The notes under the pieces were generated by a model. The model saw nothing but the letters and a program-made list of their open reading frames with translations, did not search any database and was not told the DNA's origin. The position numbers and the translations under genes are program-made. This document shows positions 25,101 through 29,168 of a stretch of 64,000 nucleotides of DNA, one piece after another. Numbering within the stretch: position 1 is the first letter of the stretch; each line of letters opens with the position of its first letter. The stretch is from Lagopus muta (lineage: Eukaryota; Chordata; Aves; Galliformes; Phasianidae), in contig NC_064440.1 of assembly GCF_023343835.1 (NCBI RefSeq), positions 34,107,537 to 34,171,536 of the forward strand, in the 5' to 3' direction.

Positions 25101-28100
25101 CGAAGCTGAGTGCAATAGCAAATGCTTGAAACCATGTAAGTACCACACGGGGGTTAATCCTTTCACTTTTTACTGAGATTTCAAATAACGTTTGGGCCAG
25201 AGAGAAAACATCCTTTAAACACCAAACCAACACACTTTTTCCTCCAGCAGCAGCTGAGAAAGCCATGCAGCAGCCACCCCTTGAGAAAAGGTTATCGCCA
25301 GGTAACACACCAAAAACTTCATCATAAAATAAATCCATCATTCACATTCACCATTTCATGGCATGCGTCCATGCTTGTCCATTACGAGATCATCATATGA
25401 GAAGGACCTTGGTTTGCATTTGCTCCCTGATGTGGCCATGCCCCACCATCCGCTTTGCATGAGCGAGTCACCTGCATGCCTTGTCTCACCCCAGAAGCTG
25501 TGGTTGCACGACCCAAGTGCAAGCCACAGCTAACACAAAAACACGCCGGATATTGTAAGAAGTGTGCAGCACCGTGGTCCCAAAGCATCTTTTGTTATCA
25601 CTGCATGTCTAAGCAGTGCCATCGCTCATCAGCATGCCTTTGTTGTGCTGCGAAGAACTGCAAATACTTTGCAAGGAAAACTACCCCGTGTGACACAGGT
25701 CTGAAAGCTGAGGAAGGAGCCCACAGAGGAAAGTGGTAACAAGCTCCTTTTCTCGGGGTATTTCTCAGCCCCTAGGTTTCAAGACCTGGGAAGAAAGCAG
25801 GGACTTGCAGTCACTGGCAAAGCAGTACGGGGGGATGGGAACCTGTCCCCCAAAAGCCTTTCCATCATGGCAGTCTCTCCTTCTCACAATCTTTTGGGGC
25901 CCTTTGCAGAGAAAGGGGAGAAAGCTAGGAGCAAAGTGAGCTCTGAGACTGAGTTTGGGAACTCACGCAGAAACTAATGGCTTGAGTTGGGAGCAGGATT
26001 TCAGCCTCACAGAGTGGGGAAGCCTTACTGGTGGGTAGTTCTCCAGAGCAACACGTGTTTCTGCTAACCCCATCCCAAAGCCTAGCCCCTTCCAATCATC
26101 ATCACATGCCTTGATGATGTTTCCAGCAACTGTTGTTCAGCTTAGACTGATATTTCATGAACTTGGCACCATTCTGACCTGGGCAGATAGTCAAGAAAAG
26201 CAATAGAGGGGCCCTGGAGGGACGCTCGTCTCTCTGCCCACCCTGCGAGGGTCCCCCGCTCTATTCATCCCTTTCTCTCCCTTCCCTTTTTGTTTTCTGC
26301 AAAACAGTATGCTGTGGAAAAAGAAACTGAGCTTTTAAGATGCTGGGCATTGGGTCAGGCTCTTGGTTCAGCCCATTGCAAGGTCCAGAGCCAGGAGCAA
26401 CACTGAGAAATGCCTCAGTTTCCCAAAACTGATGGTTCTTTGGGTGTGCTCCACAGCCATCTCTCCTTGGAGTCAATGCTTGTTTACCCTTTAATGATTG
26501 CAATTTATAGGTCTCTCTATTTATTTTAATCAAATGTGCACCCAAGGCTCAGATGCATTTTCTCTGTGGGATGAATTAAAAACTCTGCTCATGGTGGCAT
26601 CTTTCAACATGATGGAGTCCAGATGGCACTTAAGGCACATTTTAGCTCCTTAGCTCTTCAAGAAACGTGGTTGTTTGTTTGTTTTTGGCAGGGGAAAGTC
26701 TCAGATCAAATGCCATCCTGTCGTTTGGATGGAATGGTTGAAAGATGGGATATGATGACATCCCATAGTGCTCTGAGTCTGGAGGGTGGCACCAGCCCAC
26801 ACAGTACGCATACTGGGGCTGGTGAATGGAAGGTCACTCTACAAGGGAATCTTCAGCTAACACAGCATGGCAGTTTTCCTGAAGCCAGCACTGAAATCAG
26901 ATCTGCCTCCAACACTGCTGTTGAATTTCCCCATCCATTAGCTGATCCTGAAAGCTCCTGCTGCCATCAAAGAGGGCAATGGGGTGAAAAAGCAAGGATG
27001 TTTTGTCCTTGTGCTGAAAGAGAAAATACAGGATCCTTCCCATGGGCTGGCTGGATTCGGGAAAGGGTGCACAGGGTTTGGAGCAGAGTCATTCTGGTGT
27101 TTGCATCTGCTGGTGTTTTGGAAAGCAGAACGGAAGGGAGAAGGGCTTTTAGCAGAATAAATAGAAGAGGAAAAGAGCTTGCCAAAGGGATGGGGAAGCT
27201 TTTGGCTGGAGGAGCCTGATAACAAAGCTGAATTGGAAGTTCAAATATTGATTTCAAACTCCTAGGAGAAGCAGAGATTCAGAAAGAAATACTGCTTCAA
27301 CAAGCCACTTTTAGATCACAGCAAAGTAAACTGTGAACAAGAGAGTCCTTTCCAACACTCCTCTCTCAGAAGGATGCATTCCCAGCTCGTACCTCAAACC
27401 AGCCAACAAACCTCTGCTTGGTTTGACCCATGCAAGATCAGGCAGTGACCTGCTTAGCTCCGTGCCTGCAGCACACAAAGAGAAAATGCAACTGAAAGGG
27501 GAGAGGACAGGGAGAGTTTAGGCAGGGTCCTGCCCATCCCTGGGGTCAGATGGGCACGGAGTCCATGACACTGATTTCTCCCTTTCCCCATCCTGCTGGC
27601 TGCAGCATTCCTGTGCTCTGGGCAGCTGCCAGCACCAACTGCAATTTCCTTACAAGCAAACCTGCCACCAGCACTTTCTTATTTTCTAGGATTTGCTGCC
27701 AGACCTACTTTCTAGTCAGGATTTCAGGGATAATACTCTGCATCCTTCTTGCCACGAACATTTTGAAAGGGTTTAGCATGCATTTTCTATCATCAAACTC
27801 CCAAAAAACATGCTTGCATCTATGCCTTTCCATTAATTCACCCTTTATTTCTATATTCTTCTCTATTCTCCTCGTGGATATGTGGGAACTGTTTCTGGTA
27901 GGGCACAGTACCTTGATTTCTAGCACCCCATCTGTAGCATCTTACAAAGGGTATGAGGTTATCACAAGATAACTTCAGGAGATGGACTCCTGGCCACTCA
28001 TTGCTGGTATGTACTCTGTATATGTTTTTGGGAAAGTGATGGAAAAATGGTTTTCCCCTTGAGACCCAGTTCTGATACCTCCCAACTCATTTCCTAGAAA

Positions 28101-28822
28101 CGGAAGGGATCTGCAGACATTTGCTGCCATGTGGCACATGTCCTTCTCTCTGCCTTTACTCCAGCATCGTGTCACACCAGCAACACAGCTGATGGGTTGA
28201 AGAGCAGCGTTGGCATCCTCCTGGGCCCACTGCTGGGCAAAGACACCCAAAGATCTTCTCTTTGCCAACACAGAGACTGGGTTCAGCCACAGGAGACCAG
28301 GCAACACCTGGGCCGGTGTCACCTCTTCTGGTCTTGCATGCCAGCCCTGTTCACTGGCACTTCTTTACCATGCTCGTGTCTTGAGAGAACCTGTCTTTAG
28401 CCCAGGACCCCAGACCTCTAGCTGATTCTCCCTTCTCCTGCTTTTCTCTGCAGTCATGGACATCTGCCTGCTGCAGAAGGAGGAGGGGACCTGCAGAGAC
28501 TTTGTGCTGAAGTGGCACTACGACCTGAAGACCAAGAGCTGTGCAAGGTTCTGGTACGGCGGCTGTGGAGGCAACGAGAACAGATTCAACACGCAGAAAG
28601 AATGTGAAAAAGCCTGCAGCCCTGGTAAGCACTCAGAAGCAGGCAAAACGTGTTGGGCCAGCAAGGGGGCTGAGGGTGGTATGGGCTTTGTAGCAAGGTC
28701 AGCACATGAGCCACTTGCCCTCCCTCAGCATCCCATGCTGTAACCTCACGTATCTTCCCCTTCTCCACCAAACTTCCTCAGGTAACATCAGCCCTGGCGT
28801 GGTGACGACGATAGGAACATAG
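572..28822 (+). CDS. COL6A3: COL6A3, collagen alpha-3(VI) chain, 3' part (38 exons resolved; 5' part outside window)
   Basis: This spliced reading frame encodes the larger C-terminal part of the collagen VI alpha-3 chain, a secreted extracellular-matrix protein that joins alpha-1 and alpha-2 to form beaded microfibrils. Module order seen: VWA x5, a 336-residue Gly-X-Y helix, a Cys-rich hinge, VWA x2, a Thr-rich segment, fibronectin III, and two Kunitz modules. Only COL6A3 has this mosaic; COL6A4/A5/A6 lack the FN3 and Kunitz modules. The exons, listed separately, total 6515 bases, keep phase throughout and end at TAG 28820-28822. Residue-level similarity to the human chain (recalled, not aligned by software) is high in N1, the helix, C1, C2, C4 and C5. 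The 38 exons equal the 37 I expect from N5 to the end of the human gene, plus one extra Kunitz exon. The first in-window exon begins in phase 1, so the start codon lies upstream. Confidence 0.97.
1193..2232 (+). other. COL6A3 intron between N5 and N4 exons
   Basis: One kilobase of intron with no recognisable exon, repeat or RNA gene. The pyrimidine-rich end at 2209-2232 forms the acceptor. Confidence 0.8.
2233..2832 (+). CDS. COL6A3: COL6A3 exon: VWA module N4
   Basis: A single 600-base, phase 1-1 exon encodes a complete VWA module. The acceptor is CTTTTCCACAG before 2233 and the donor is CAG|GTAAGA at 2833. The beta-1 strand reads [13 protein letters not shown]: the MIDAS has the Asp and first Ser but lacks the second Ser, so metal coordination is doubtful. 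Later landmarks are [18 protein letters not shown] and [15 protein letters not shown]. The C-terminal linker before the donor ([16 protein letters not shown]) joins it to N3. The position N4 is inferred from module order. Confidence 0.95.
2833..3562 (+). other. COL6A3 intron between N4 and N3 exons
   Basis: 730 bases of intron carrying a minus-strand CR1 fragment (3147-3350). I see nothing else in it. Confidence 0.8.
3147..3350 (-). repeat. CR1 LINE 3' fragment
   Basis: Read on the minus strand it ends in the CR1 signature of CAACCCAGGCCATTCTATG followed by TGATTCTATG. The body (CCTCCAGGGATGGGGCATCC on the + strand) matches the other copies in this window. Confidence 0.85.
3563..4165 (+). 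CDS. COL6A3: COL6A3 exon: VWA module N3
   Basis: A 603-base phase 1-1 exon encodes a VWA module. The acceptor is TTCCTGGCAG before 3563 and the donor is CTG|GTAAGA at 4166. The beta-1 strand reads [12 protein letters not shown], a full DxSxS MIDAS motif. Of the five N-side modules in this window only this one keeps it. [33 protein letters not shown] and [14 protein letters not shown] mark the rest of the Rossmann-like fold. The linker ends in [10 protein letters not shown]. The adjacent intron on the 5' side carries a CR1 fragment about 210 bases upstream. Confidence 0.95.
4166..4555 (+). other. COL6A3 intron between N3 and N2 exons
   Basis: 390 bases of AT-rich intron, with nothing recognisable beyond the splice signals. 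Confidence 0.8.
4556..5158 (+). CDS. COL6A3: COL6A3 exon: VWA module N2
   Basis: A 603-base phase 1-1 exon encodes a VWA module. The acceptor is TTCTTTTTCAG before 4556 and the donor is GAG|GTAAGC at 5159. The beta-1 strand reads [13 protein letters not shown], with an incomplete [40 protein letters not shown] and [16 protein letters not shown] follow in the expected order. The end of the exon carries one Cys ([10 protein letters not shown]), a likely inter-module disulphide partner of the Cys at the start of N1 (inference). Confidence 0.95.
5159..5883 (+). other. COL6A3 intron between N2 and N1 exons
   Basis: 725 bases of intron with a short minus-strand CR1 remnant near 5563-5625. Confidence 0.8.
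5563..5625 (-). repeat. CR1 LINE 3' remnant
   Basis: A short + strand stretch, AATCATAGAATCGTGGTGG and TTGGAAAGACCACTGAGAT, is the reverse complement of a CR1 3' end. Confidence 0.65.
5884..6230 (+). CDS. COL6A3: COL6A3 exon: VWA module N1, part 1 (GC donor)
   Basis: This exon holds the first 116 residues of the VWA module next to the triple helix. The acceptor is TTTCCCTTTCAG before 5884 (phase 1). The beta-1 strand reads [14 protein letters not shown], followed by [13 protein letters not shown]. The exon ends at AGC-ACC-AAG, 6230 (phase 0), and the intron starts with GCAAGT, not GT. A GT donor five bases further in (GTAAAA) would throw the next exon out of frame and lose the conserved VVIHFTDG strand. 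The GC donor matches the strong AAG|GCAAGT consensus required of GC-AG introns. Length is 347 bases. Confidence 0.9.
6231..6714 (+). other. COL6A3 GC-AG intron inside N1
   Basis: A 484-base intron starting GCAAGT and ending CTCTCCCAG. Reading-frame continuity forces this boundary. A possible degraded CR1 tail lies at 6590-6665. Confidence 0.85.
6590..6665 (+). repeat. Possible degraded CR1 tail
   Basis: Spaced TTCCAACTC, ACGATTCTATAAT and ACGATTCTGTGATT resemble a decayed CR1 3' end. The match is weak. Confidence 0.3.
6715..6793 (+). CDS. COL6A3: COL6A3 exon: VWA module N1, part 2
   Basis: A 79-base exon, phase 0 to phase 1, encodes [19 protein letters not shown] and the start of the next helix. 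VVIHFTDG is the central strand of the VWA fold ending in the MIDAS Asp position. The acceptor is CTCTCCCAG before 6715 and the donor is AAG|GTAATT at 6794. The upstream intron is the GC-AG intron described for the preceding exon. Confidence 0.92.
6794..7134 (+). other. COL6A3 intron inside N1
   Basis: 341 bases of intron with nothing recognisable beyond the splice signals. Confidence 0.8.
7135..7280 (+). CDS. COL6A3: COL6A3 exon: VWA module N1, part 3
   Basis: A 146-base exon, phase 1 to phase 0, completes N1. It encodes [18 protein letters not shown], the nearly invariant [14 protein letters not shown] and [13 protein letters not shown], which lead into the Cys-rich segment before the triple helix. 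The acceptor is CTGCTTTCAG before 7135 and the donor is CTT|GTAAGT at 7281. Confidence 0.94.
7281..8475 (+). other. COL6A3 intron between N1 and the helix
   Basis: 1.2 kb of intron with no recognisable repeat or coding segment. Confidence 0.75.
8476..8568 (+). CDS. COL6A3: COL6A3 exon: N1-helix junction and start of triple helix
   Basis: A 93-base phase 0 exon encodes [16 protein letters not shown], then the first 15 residues of the Gly-X-Y helix ([15 protein letters not shown]). The four Cys in this short stretch probably form inter-chain or junction disulphides. RGD at the very start of the helix is a potential integrin site. The acceptor is TTCTCACAG and the donor is AAG|GTAGGT at 8569. 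Confidence 0.94.
8569..8992 (+). other. COL6A3 intron between helix exons 1 and 2
   Basis: 424 bases of intron holding a 12-base poly-C run at 8691-8702. Nothing else is recognisable. Confidence 0.75.
8691..8702. repeat. Poly-C run in intron
   Basis: Twelve consecutive C in the first triple-helix intron. Confidence 0.9.
8993..9046 (+). CDS. COL6A3: COL6A3 triple-helix exon 2 (54 bases)
   Basis: Eighteen residues: [18 protein letters not shown], phase 0-0, starting on a Gly codon as fibrillar-type collagen exons do. The acceptor is TTCTTCTAG and the donor is CCG|GTGAGT. Confidence 0.93.
9047..10001 (+). other. COL6A3 intron between helix exons 2 and 3
   Basis: 955 bases of intron. An open stretch at 9356-9724 shows no family resemblance and no flanking splice logic. 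Confidence 0.75.
10002..10073 (+). CDS. COL6A3: COL6A3 triple-helix exon 3 (72 bases, carries the helix cysteine)
   Basis: Twenty-four residues beginning [19 protein letters not shown]. The single helix Cys falls at helix position 50 by my count of the exons. It is the conserved alpha-3 residue known to form the disulphides that stabilise collagen VI tetramers. The acceptor is GTGCAACAG and the donor is AAG|GTACGT at 10074. An N-linked sequon (NGT) sits just before the Cys. Confidence 0.94.
10074..10860 (+). other. COL6A3 intron between helix exons 3 and 4
   Basis: 787 bases of intron. I see no repeat or exon in it. Confidence 0.75.
10861..10887 (+). CDS. COL6A3: COL6A3 triple-helix exon 4 (27 bases)
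   Basis: Nine residues GSRGFPGEK, phase 0-0. The acceptor is ATCCCTTTAG and the donor is AAG|GTATGG. It is one of the short 27-base units typical of the collagen VI helix. Confidence 0.92.
11000..11044 (+). CDS. COL6A3: COL6A3 triple-helix exon 5 (45 bases)
   Basis: Fifteen residues [15 protein letters not shown], phase 0-0. The acceptor is CTTCTGCAG and the donor is GAG|GTCAGT. The intron upstream is only 112 bases. Confidence 0.92.
11146..11199 (+). CDS. COL6A3: COL6A3 triple-helix exon 6 (54 bases)
   Basis: Eighteen residues [18 protein letters not shown], phase 0-0. The acceptor is TTTCACAG and the donor is AGG|GTAGGT. The upstream intron is 101 bases. Confidence 0.92.
11327..11389 (+). 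CDS. COL6A3: COL6A3 triple-helix exon 7 (63 bases)
   Basis: Twenty-one residues: [16 protein letters not shown] followed by LRGDP. It contains a second helix RGD. Phase 0-0; the acceptor is TTCCTCAG and the donor is CCG|GTAAGC. Confidence 0.93.
11390..12089 (+). other. COL6A3 intron between helix exons 7 and 8
   Basis: 700 bases of intron with an A-rich run near 11984. Nothing else is recognisable. Confidence 0.75.
12090..12155 (+). CDS. COL6A3: COL6A3 triple-helix exon 8 (66 bases, with helix imperfection)
   Basis: Twenty-two residues: [18 protein letters not shown] then IGQM. The 22-residue length breaks the Gly-X-Y register at ADNTQR, because a Gly is missing before NTQ. Human has an exon of the same length with the imperfection in the same place, so this is a conserved flexible point. 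The acceptor is TGCTTTCAG and the donor is ATG|GTAAAG. Confidence 0.92.
12290..12343 (+). CDS. COL6A3: COL6A3 triple-helix exon 9 (54 bases)
   Basis: Eighteen residues [18 protein letters not shown], phase 0-0. The acceptor is TTCCCTTAG and the donor is CAG|GTGAGA. Confidence 0.92.
12344..12728 (+). other. COL6A3 intron between helix exons 9 and 10
   Basis: 385 bases of intron with nothing recognisable. Confidence 0.75.
12729..12764 (+). CDS. COL6A3: COL6A3 triple-helix exon 10 (36 bases)
   Basis: Twelve residues [12 protein letters not shown], phase 0-0. The acceptor is GTATTCACAG and the donor is AAG|GTAAGG. Confidence 0.92.
12765..13462 (+). other. COL6A3 intron between helix exons 10 and 11
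   Basis: 698 bases of intron with nothing recognisable. Confidence 0.75.
13463..13525 (+). CDS. COL6A3: COL6A3 triple-helix exon 11 (63 bases)
   Basis: Twenty-one residues: [18 protein letters not shown] then GPQ. Phase 0-0; the acceptor is GCACCTCCAG and the donor is CAG|GTCAGT. Confidence 0.92.
13757..13819 (+). CDS. COL6A3: COL6A3 triple-helix exon 12 (63 bases)
   Basis: Twenty-one residues: [18 protein letters not shown] then GPR. Phase 0-0; the acceptor is TTCTGCACAG and the donor is AGG|GTGAGT. Confidence 0.92.
13992..14054 (+). CDS. COL6A3: COL6A3 triple-helix exon 13 (63 bases, starts with Ala in a Gly position)
   Basis: Twenty-one residues: [18 protein letters not shown] then GRK. 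Phase 0-0; the acceptor is TTCTGTTCCAG and the donor is AAG|GTATGT. The first codon after the acceptor is GCT (Ala) where every other helix exon starts with a Gly codon, so the register reads [12 protein letters not shown]. No alternative acceptor nearby restores Gly. The rest of the exon matches the human exon of the same length, which starts with Gly. Confidence 0.9.
14268..14330 (+). CDS. COL6A3: COL6A3 triple-helix exon 14 (63 bases)
   Basis: Twenty-one residues: [18 protein letters not shown] then GEM. Phase 0-0; the acceptor is CTTTTTTCAG and the donor is ATG|GTAAGT. Confidence 0.93.
14331..14661 (+). other. COL6A3 intron between helix exons 14 and 15
   Basis: 331 bases of intron with nothing recognisable. 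Confidence 0.75.
14662..14712 (+). CDS. COL6A3: COL6A3 triple-helix exon 15 (51 bases, with helix imperfection)
   Basis: Seventeen residues [17 protein letters not shown]. One residue is missing after GI, breaking Gly-X-Y; human shares the 17-residue length and the break. The acceptor is CCAATTTTAG and the donor is AAG|GTATGT. Confidence 0.92.
14964..14999 (+). CDS. COL6A3: COL6A3 triple-helix exon 16 (36 bases)
   Basis: Twelve residues [12 protein letters not shown], phase 0-0. The acceptor has a long T tract ending TTTTCCAG and the donor is AAG|GTACAA. Confidence 0.92.
15105..15167 (+). CDS. COL6A3: COL6A3 triple-helix exon 17 (63 bases)
   Basis: Twenty-one residues: [18 protein letters not shown] then GRR. 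Phase 0-0; the acceptor is CCCCATCCAG and the donor is AGA|GTGAGT. Confidence 0.92.
15301..15363 (+). CDS. COL6A3: COL6A3 triple-helix exon 18 (63 bases)
   Basis: Twenty-one residues: [18 protein letters not shown] then GPS. Phase 0-0; the acceptor is CTCTTTCTAG and the donor is TCT|GTAAGT. Confidence 0.93.
15504..15536 (+). CDS. COL6A3: COL6A3 triple-helix exon 19, end of the helix (33 bases)
   Basis: Eleven residues [11 protein letters not shown]. The helix ends at GPS, giving 336 helix residues when all helix exons are summed, the length known for this chain. The acceptor is TCATTAACAG and the donor is AGT|GTAAGT. Confidence 0.92.
15638..15674 (+). CDS. COL6A3: COL6A3 exon: post-helical hinge
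   Basis: A 37-base exon, phase 0 to phase 1, encodes [12 protein letters not shown] plus the first base of Pro. It matches the human segment after the helix almost residue for residue. The acceptor is TTTCCTAAAG and the donor is GCC|GTGAGT. Its two Cys belong to the cluster at the helix/C1 junction. Confidence 0.9.
15788..15799 (+). CDS. COL6A3: COL6A3 12-base microexon (PCCYG)
   Basis: A 12-base exon, phase 1-1, contributes the rest of Pro, then Cys-Cys-Tyr and the first base of Gly. The acceptor is TCTTTTTCACAG and the donor is ATG|GTAAGT. Without it the frame would still be kept but the conserved CCY motif before C1 would be lost. It lies between flanking introns of 113 and 163 bases. Confidence 0.88.
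15963..16456 (+). CDS. COL6A3: COL6A3 exon: VWA module C1, main part
   Basis: A 494-base exon, phase 1 to phase 0, encodes the first C-terminal VWA module, starting [20 protein letters not shown]. The MIDAS is partial (DTSSG). [37 protein letters not shown] and [12 protein letters not shown] follow, all close to human. The acceptor is GTTTTTGGCAG. The exon ends at CTG-GAG, 16456; the donor is GAG|GTTGGG, weak at +4 to +6 but required for continuity with INNTAVGHA in the next exon. Confidence 0.9.
16457..17080 (+). other. COL6A3 intron inside C1
   Basis: 624 bases of intron with a weak GTTGGG donor and a T-rich acceptor tract. No repeat is recognised. Confidence 0.8.
17081..17180 (+). CDS. 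COL6A3: COL6A3 exon: VWA module C1, C-terminal part
   Basis: A 100-base exon, phase 0 to phase 1, encodes [19 protein letters not shown] and on to LLTCHVCL. It matches human from its first residue. A (GTTTT)n tract forms the polypyrimidine stretch before the acceptor CTCCACCCAG. The donor is CTGG|GTAAAG at 17181. Confidence 0.92.
17181..17496 (+). other. COL6A3 intron between C1 and C2
   Basis: 316 bases of intron. A small inverted repeat, TATCTCTATCATATGATAGA, spans about 17403-17422. Nothing else is seen. Confidence 0.75.
17497..18195 (+). CDS. COL6A3: COL6A3 exon: VWA module C2
   Basis: A 699-base phase 1-1 exon, the longest in the window, encodes the complete second C-terminal VWA module. 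It opens [16 protein letters not shown] and FRDRRAA. The beta-1 strand [11 protein letters not shown] carries a full DxSx[50 protein letters not shown] and [12 protein letters not shown] follow, and the exon ends [11 protein letters not shown]. The acceptor is TCTGCCCTAG and the donor is GAA|GTAAGT at 18196. C1 and C2 drive chain recognition and assembly in this family. Confidence 0.95.
18196..19160 (+). other. COL6A3 intron between C2 and C3
   Basis: 965 bases of intron with a minus-strand CR1 fragment at 18450-18610. Confidence 0.8.
18450..18610 (-). repeat. CR1 LINE 3' fragment
   Basis: The + strand reads GAATGGCCTGGGTTGAAAAG and TGAATGCCTGCAAGGATGGG, the same subfamily and orientation as 3147-3350. 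Confidence 0.85.
19161..19263 (+). CDS. COL6A3: COL6A3 exon: start of C3 region
   Basis: A 103-base exon, phase 1 to phase 2, encodes [20 protein letters not shown] and on through [24 protein letters not shown] is the conserved link after C2. The acceptor is CCATCTCTAG and the donor is AGT|GTAAGT at 19264. Its phase 2 end is matched only by the next exon. Confidence 0.9.
19356..19636 (+). CDS. COL6A3: COL6A3 exon: C3 Ser/Thr-rich mucin-like segment
   Basis: A 281-base exon, phase 2 to phase 1, is dominated by Thr, Ser and Ala (for example [15 protein letters not shown] and [12 protein letters not shown]), with two N-linked sequons (NAT). Such composition usually carries dense O-glycans. The chicken alpha-3 chain has been described as having a glycoprotein Ib-like segment here, whereas human has Lys/Pro/Ala repeats. 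It ends in a basic run (GRRRQG). The acceptor is GCTCTGATAG. I chose the donor GTG|GTATGT at 19637; AAG|GTGGTA three bases earlier is in the same phase and would drop one Gly. Confidence 0.88.
19637..20701 (+). other. COL6A3 intron between C3 and FN3
   Basis: 1.07 kb of intron with a plus-strand CR1 fragment at 19815-20012. Confidence 0.8.
19815..20012 (+). repeat. CR1 LINE 3' fragment
   Basis: GAGGTGGTGGAGTCACCATC, CCTGGAGGTATTCCAGAGCC and GTTGGACTTGGGAATCTTAG are the CR1 3' consensus pattern in the + orientation. Confidence 0.85.
20702..20962 (+). CDS. COL6A3: COL6A3 exon: fibronectin type III module (C4)
   Basis: A 261-base phase 1-1 exon encodes one FN3 module. [20 protein letters not shown] holds the conserved Trp of strand [13 protein letters not shown] the Tyr region of strand C, and [20 protein letters not shown] the G-x-x-x-G-x-x-Y motif. 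It closes with YTGTFST. NIT is an N-linked sequon. The acceptor is CCAAACTGCAG and the donor is CAA|GTGAGT at 20963. Confidence 0.95.
20963..22711 (+). other. COL6A3 intron between FN3 and linker exons
   Basis: 1.75 kb of intron with an interrupted poly-A tract near 21066-21088. No exon, repeat family or RNA gene is recognised. Confidence 0.75.
22712..22786 (+). CDS. COL6A3: COL6A3 exon: linker between FN3 and Kunitz modules
   Basis: A 75-base phase 1-1 exon encodes [20 protein letters not shown] and then [15 protein letters not shown] corresponds to the human sequence that directly precedes its only Kunitz module. The acceptor is GTCTTCCCCAG and the donor is ATG|GTGAGT at 22787. This is the region in which mammalian alpha-3 is cleaved to release C5 (family knowledge). 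Confidence 0.9.
22899..23008 (+). repeat. CR1 LINE 3' fragment
   Basis: CAGGCTGAATGGGACCTGGG, GTAGAACTGGGTGACCTTC and AAGCCATTCTGTGAAGAT follow the CR1 3' end order. Confidence 0.65.
24857..24877. repeat. (TTTTA)n short tandem repeat in intron
   Basis: TTTATTTATTTTATTTTATT, about four pentamer units just upstream of the K1 acceptor region. Confidence 0.8.
24956..25135 (+). CDS. COL6A3: COL6A3 exon: additional Kunitz/BPTI module (K1)
   Basis: A 180-base phase 1-1 exon encodes a complete Kunitz fold starting [18 protein letters not shown]. The six Cys have spacings 9-15-7-12-3; the first loop is one residue longer than the usual 8. [18 protein letters not shown] is the core of the fold. The residue after Cys2 (P1) is Lys, and P1' is Asp where active inhibitors normally have Ala or Gly, so protease inhibition is doubtful. 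The acceptor is TTTTGATATGCAG and the donor is CAT|GTAAGT at 25136. The human chain, as I recall it, has no equivalent and goes straight to C5. Both splice sites are strong, so it is very likely a real exon. Confidence 0.88.
25248..25301 (+). CDS. COL6A3: Candidate COL6A3 exon: short linker between the two Kunitz modules
   Basis: This 54-base phase 1-1 stretch would encode 18 residues including [17 protein letters not shown]. It is bounded by the acceptor TTCCTCCAG (tandem NAG: CAGCAGCAG, giving 54, 51 or 48 bases) and the donor CAG|GTAACA at 25302. It lies only 112 bases downstream of the K1 donor. The phase fits both K1 and C5. No family match supports it, so it rests on splice signals and phase alone. 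The dibasic KR could be a protease-sensitive point. Confidence 0.5.
25495..25698 (+). CDS. Candidate COL6A3 exon: unrecognised 11-cysteine module
   Basis: A 204-base open stretch, phase 1-1, lies between the Kunitz exons, with a good acceptor (GTCTCACCCCAG) and a weak donor (CAG|GTCTGA at 25699). It would encode 68 residues holding 11 Cys, with [34 protein letters not shown] and TPCDT. This Cys density is far above chance and resembles a disulphide-rich extracellular module, but the spacing is not Kunitz, EGF or WAP that I recognise. No human counterpart is known to me. It could be an alternatively used exon, a decayed lineage-specific module or coincidence. Confidence 0.45.
25699..28453 (+). 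other. COL6A3 intron 5' of C5
   Basis: 2.75 kb between the last candidate exon and C5. A 198-codon open stretch at 26623-27219 has no family resemblance and contains no paired splice sites giving phase 1-1. Nothing else is recognisable. Confidence 0.65.
28454..28624 (+). CDS. COL6A3: COL6A3 exon: C-terminal Kunitz module C5 (endotrophin region)
   Basis: A 171-base phase 1-1 exon encodes [20 protein letters not shown] and a full Kunitz fold with canonical Cys spacing 8-15-7-12-3. [17 protein letters not shown] is near identical to human C5. P1 is Arg and P1' is Asp, as in human, where the module is not a trypsin inhibitor. In mammals this module is cleaved from the chain after secretion and acts as the signalling fragment endotrophin. 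The acceptor is TTTTCTCTGCAG and the donor is CTG|GTAAGC at 28625. Confidence 0.96.
28782..28822 (+). CDS. COL6A3: COL6A3 terminal coding exon
   Basis: The last 41 coding bases encode [13 protein letters not shown] and the stop TAG at 28820-28822. The tail resembles the human end, which also reads PGVIS then ends GT. The acceptor is AACTTCCTCAG before 28782. NIS is an N-linked sequon. The exon continues into the 3' UTR. Confidence 0.93.
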
Positions 28823-29168
28823 AGCCAACAACCTGCCAACACATACCTCTGAGACAGCCAGGAGCATCCACCTTTGCCACCTTACCCCAATAGAAGCTAA
28901 GGGTATAGACTACCTTGCACTGTACTATTTCATGCTTTTAACTTCCTAAGCAAACCTCGAAGAAAGGTTTTTGCTGCATGACCTATCAATATGGTGCTAA
29001 ACTGTTTGTGGACTGAGTGCTACGTGTGTCTGGGATATATTGTATAGCTTCAACATTACAAAATATTTACCTGATTGCAGATTGTTACTGTGTCTGAACA
29101 CGTCTCTAAATTACCCTTTCTTTCCAATTCCGGCAGCCTGCCTATCGAAGGCAGCGTAAAAATTAGCA

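Noticed and set aside
26623..27219. 198-codon open stretch in the intron before C5
   Set aside because: It shows no domain, no repeat of the gene's module style and no phase 1-1 splice pair. An open stretch of this length is expected somewhere by chance.
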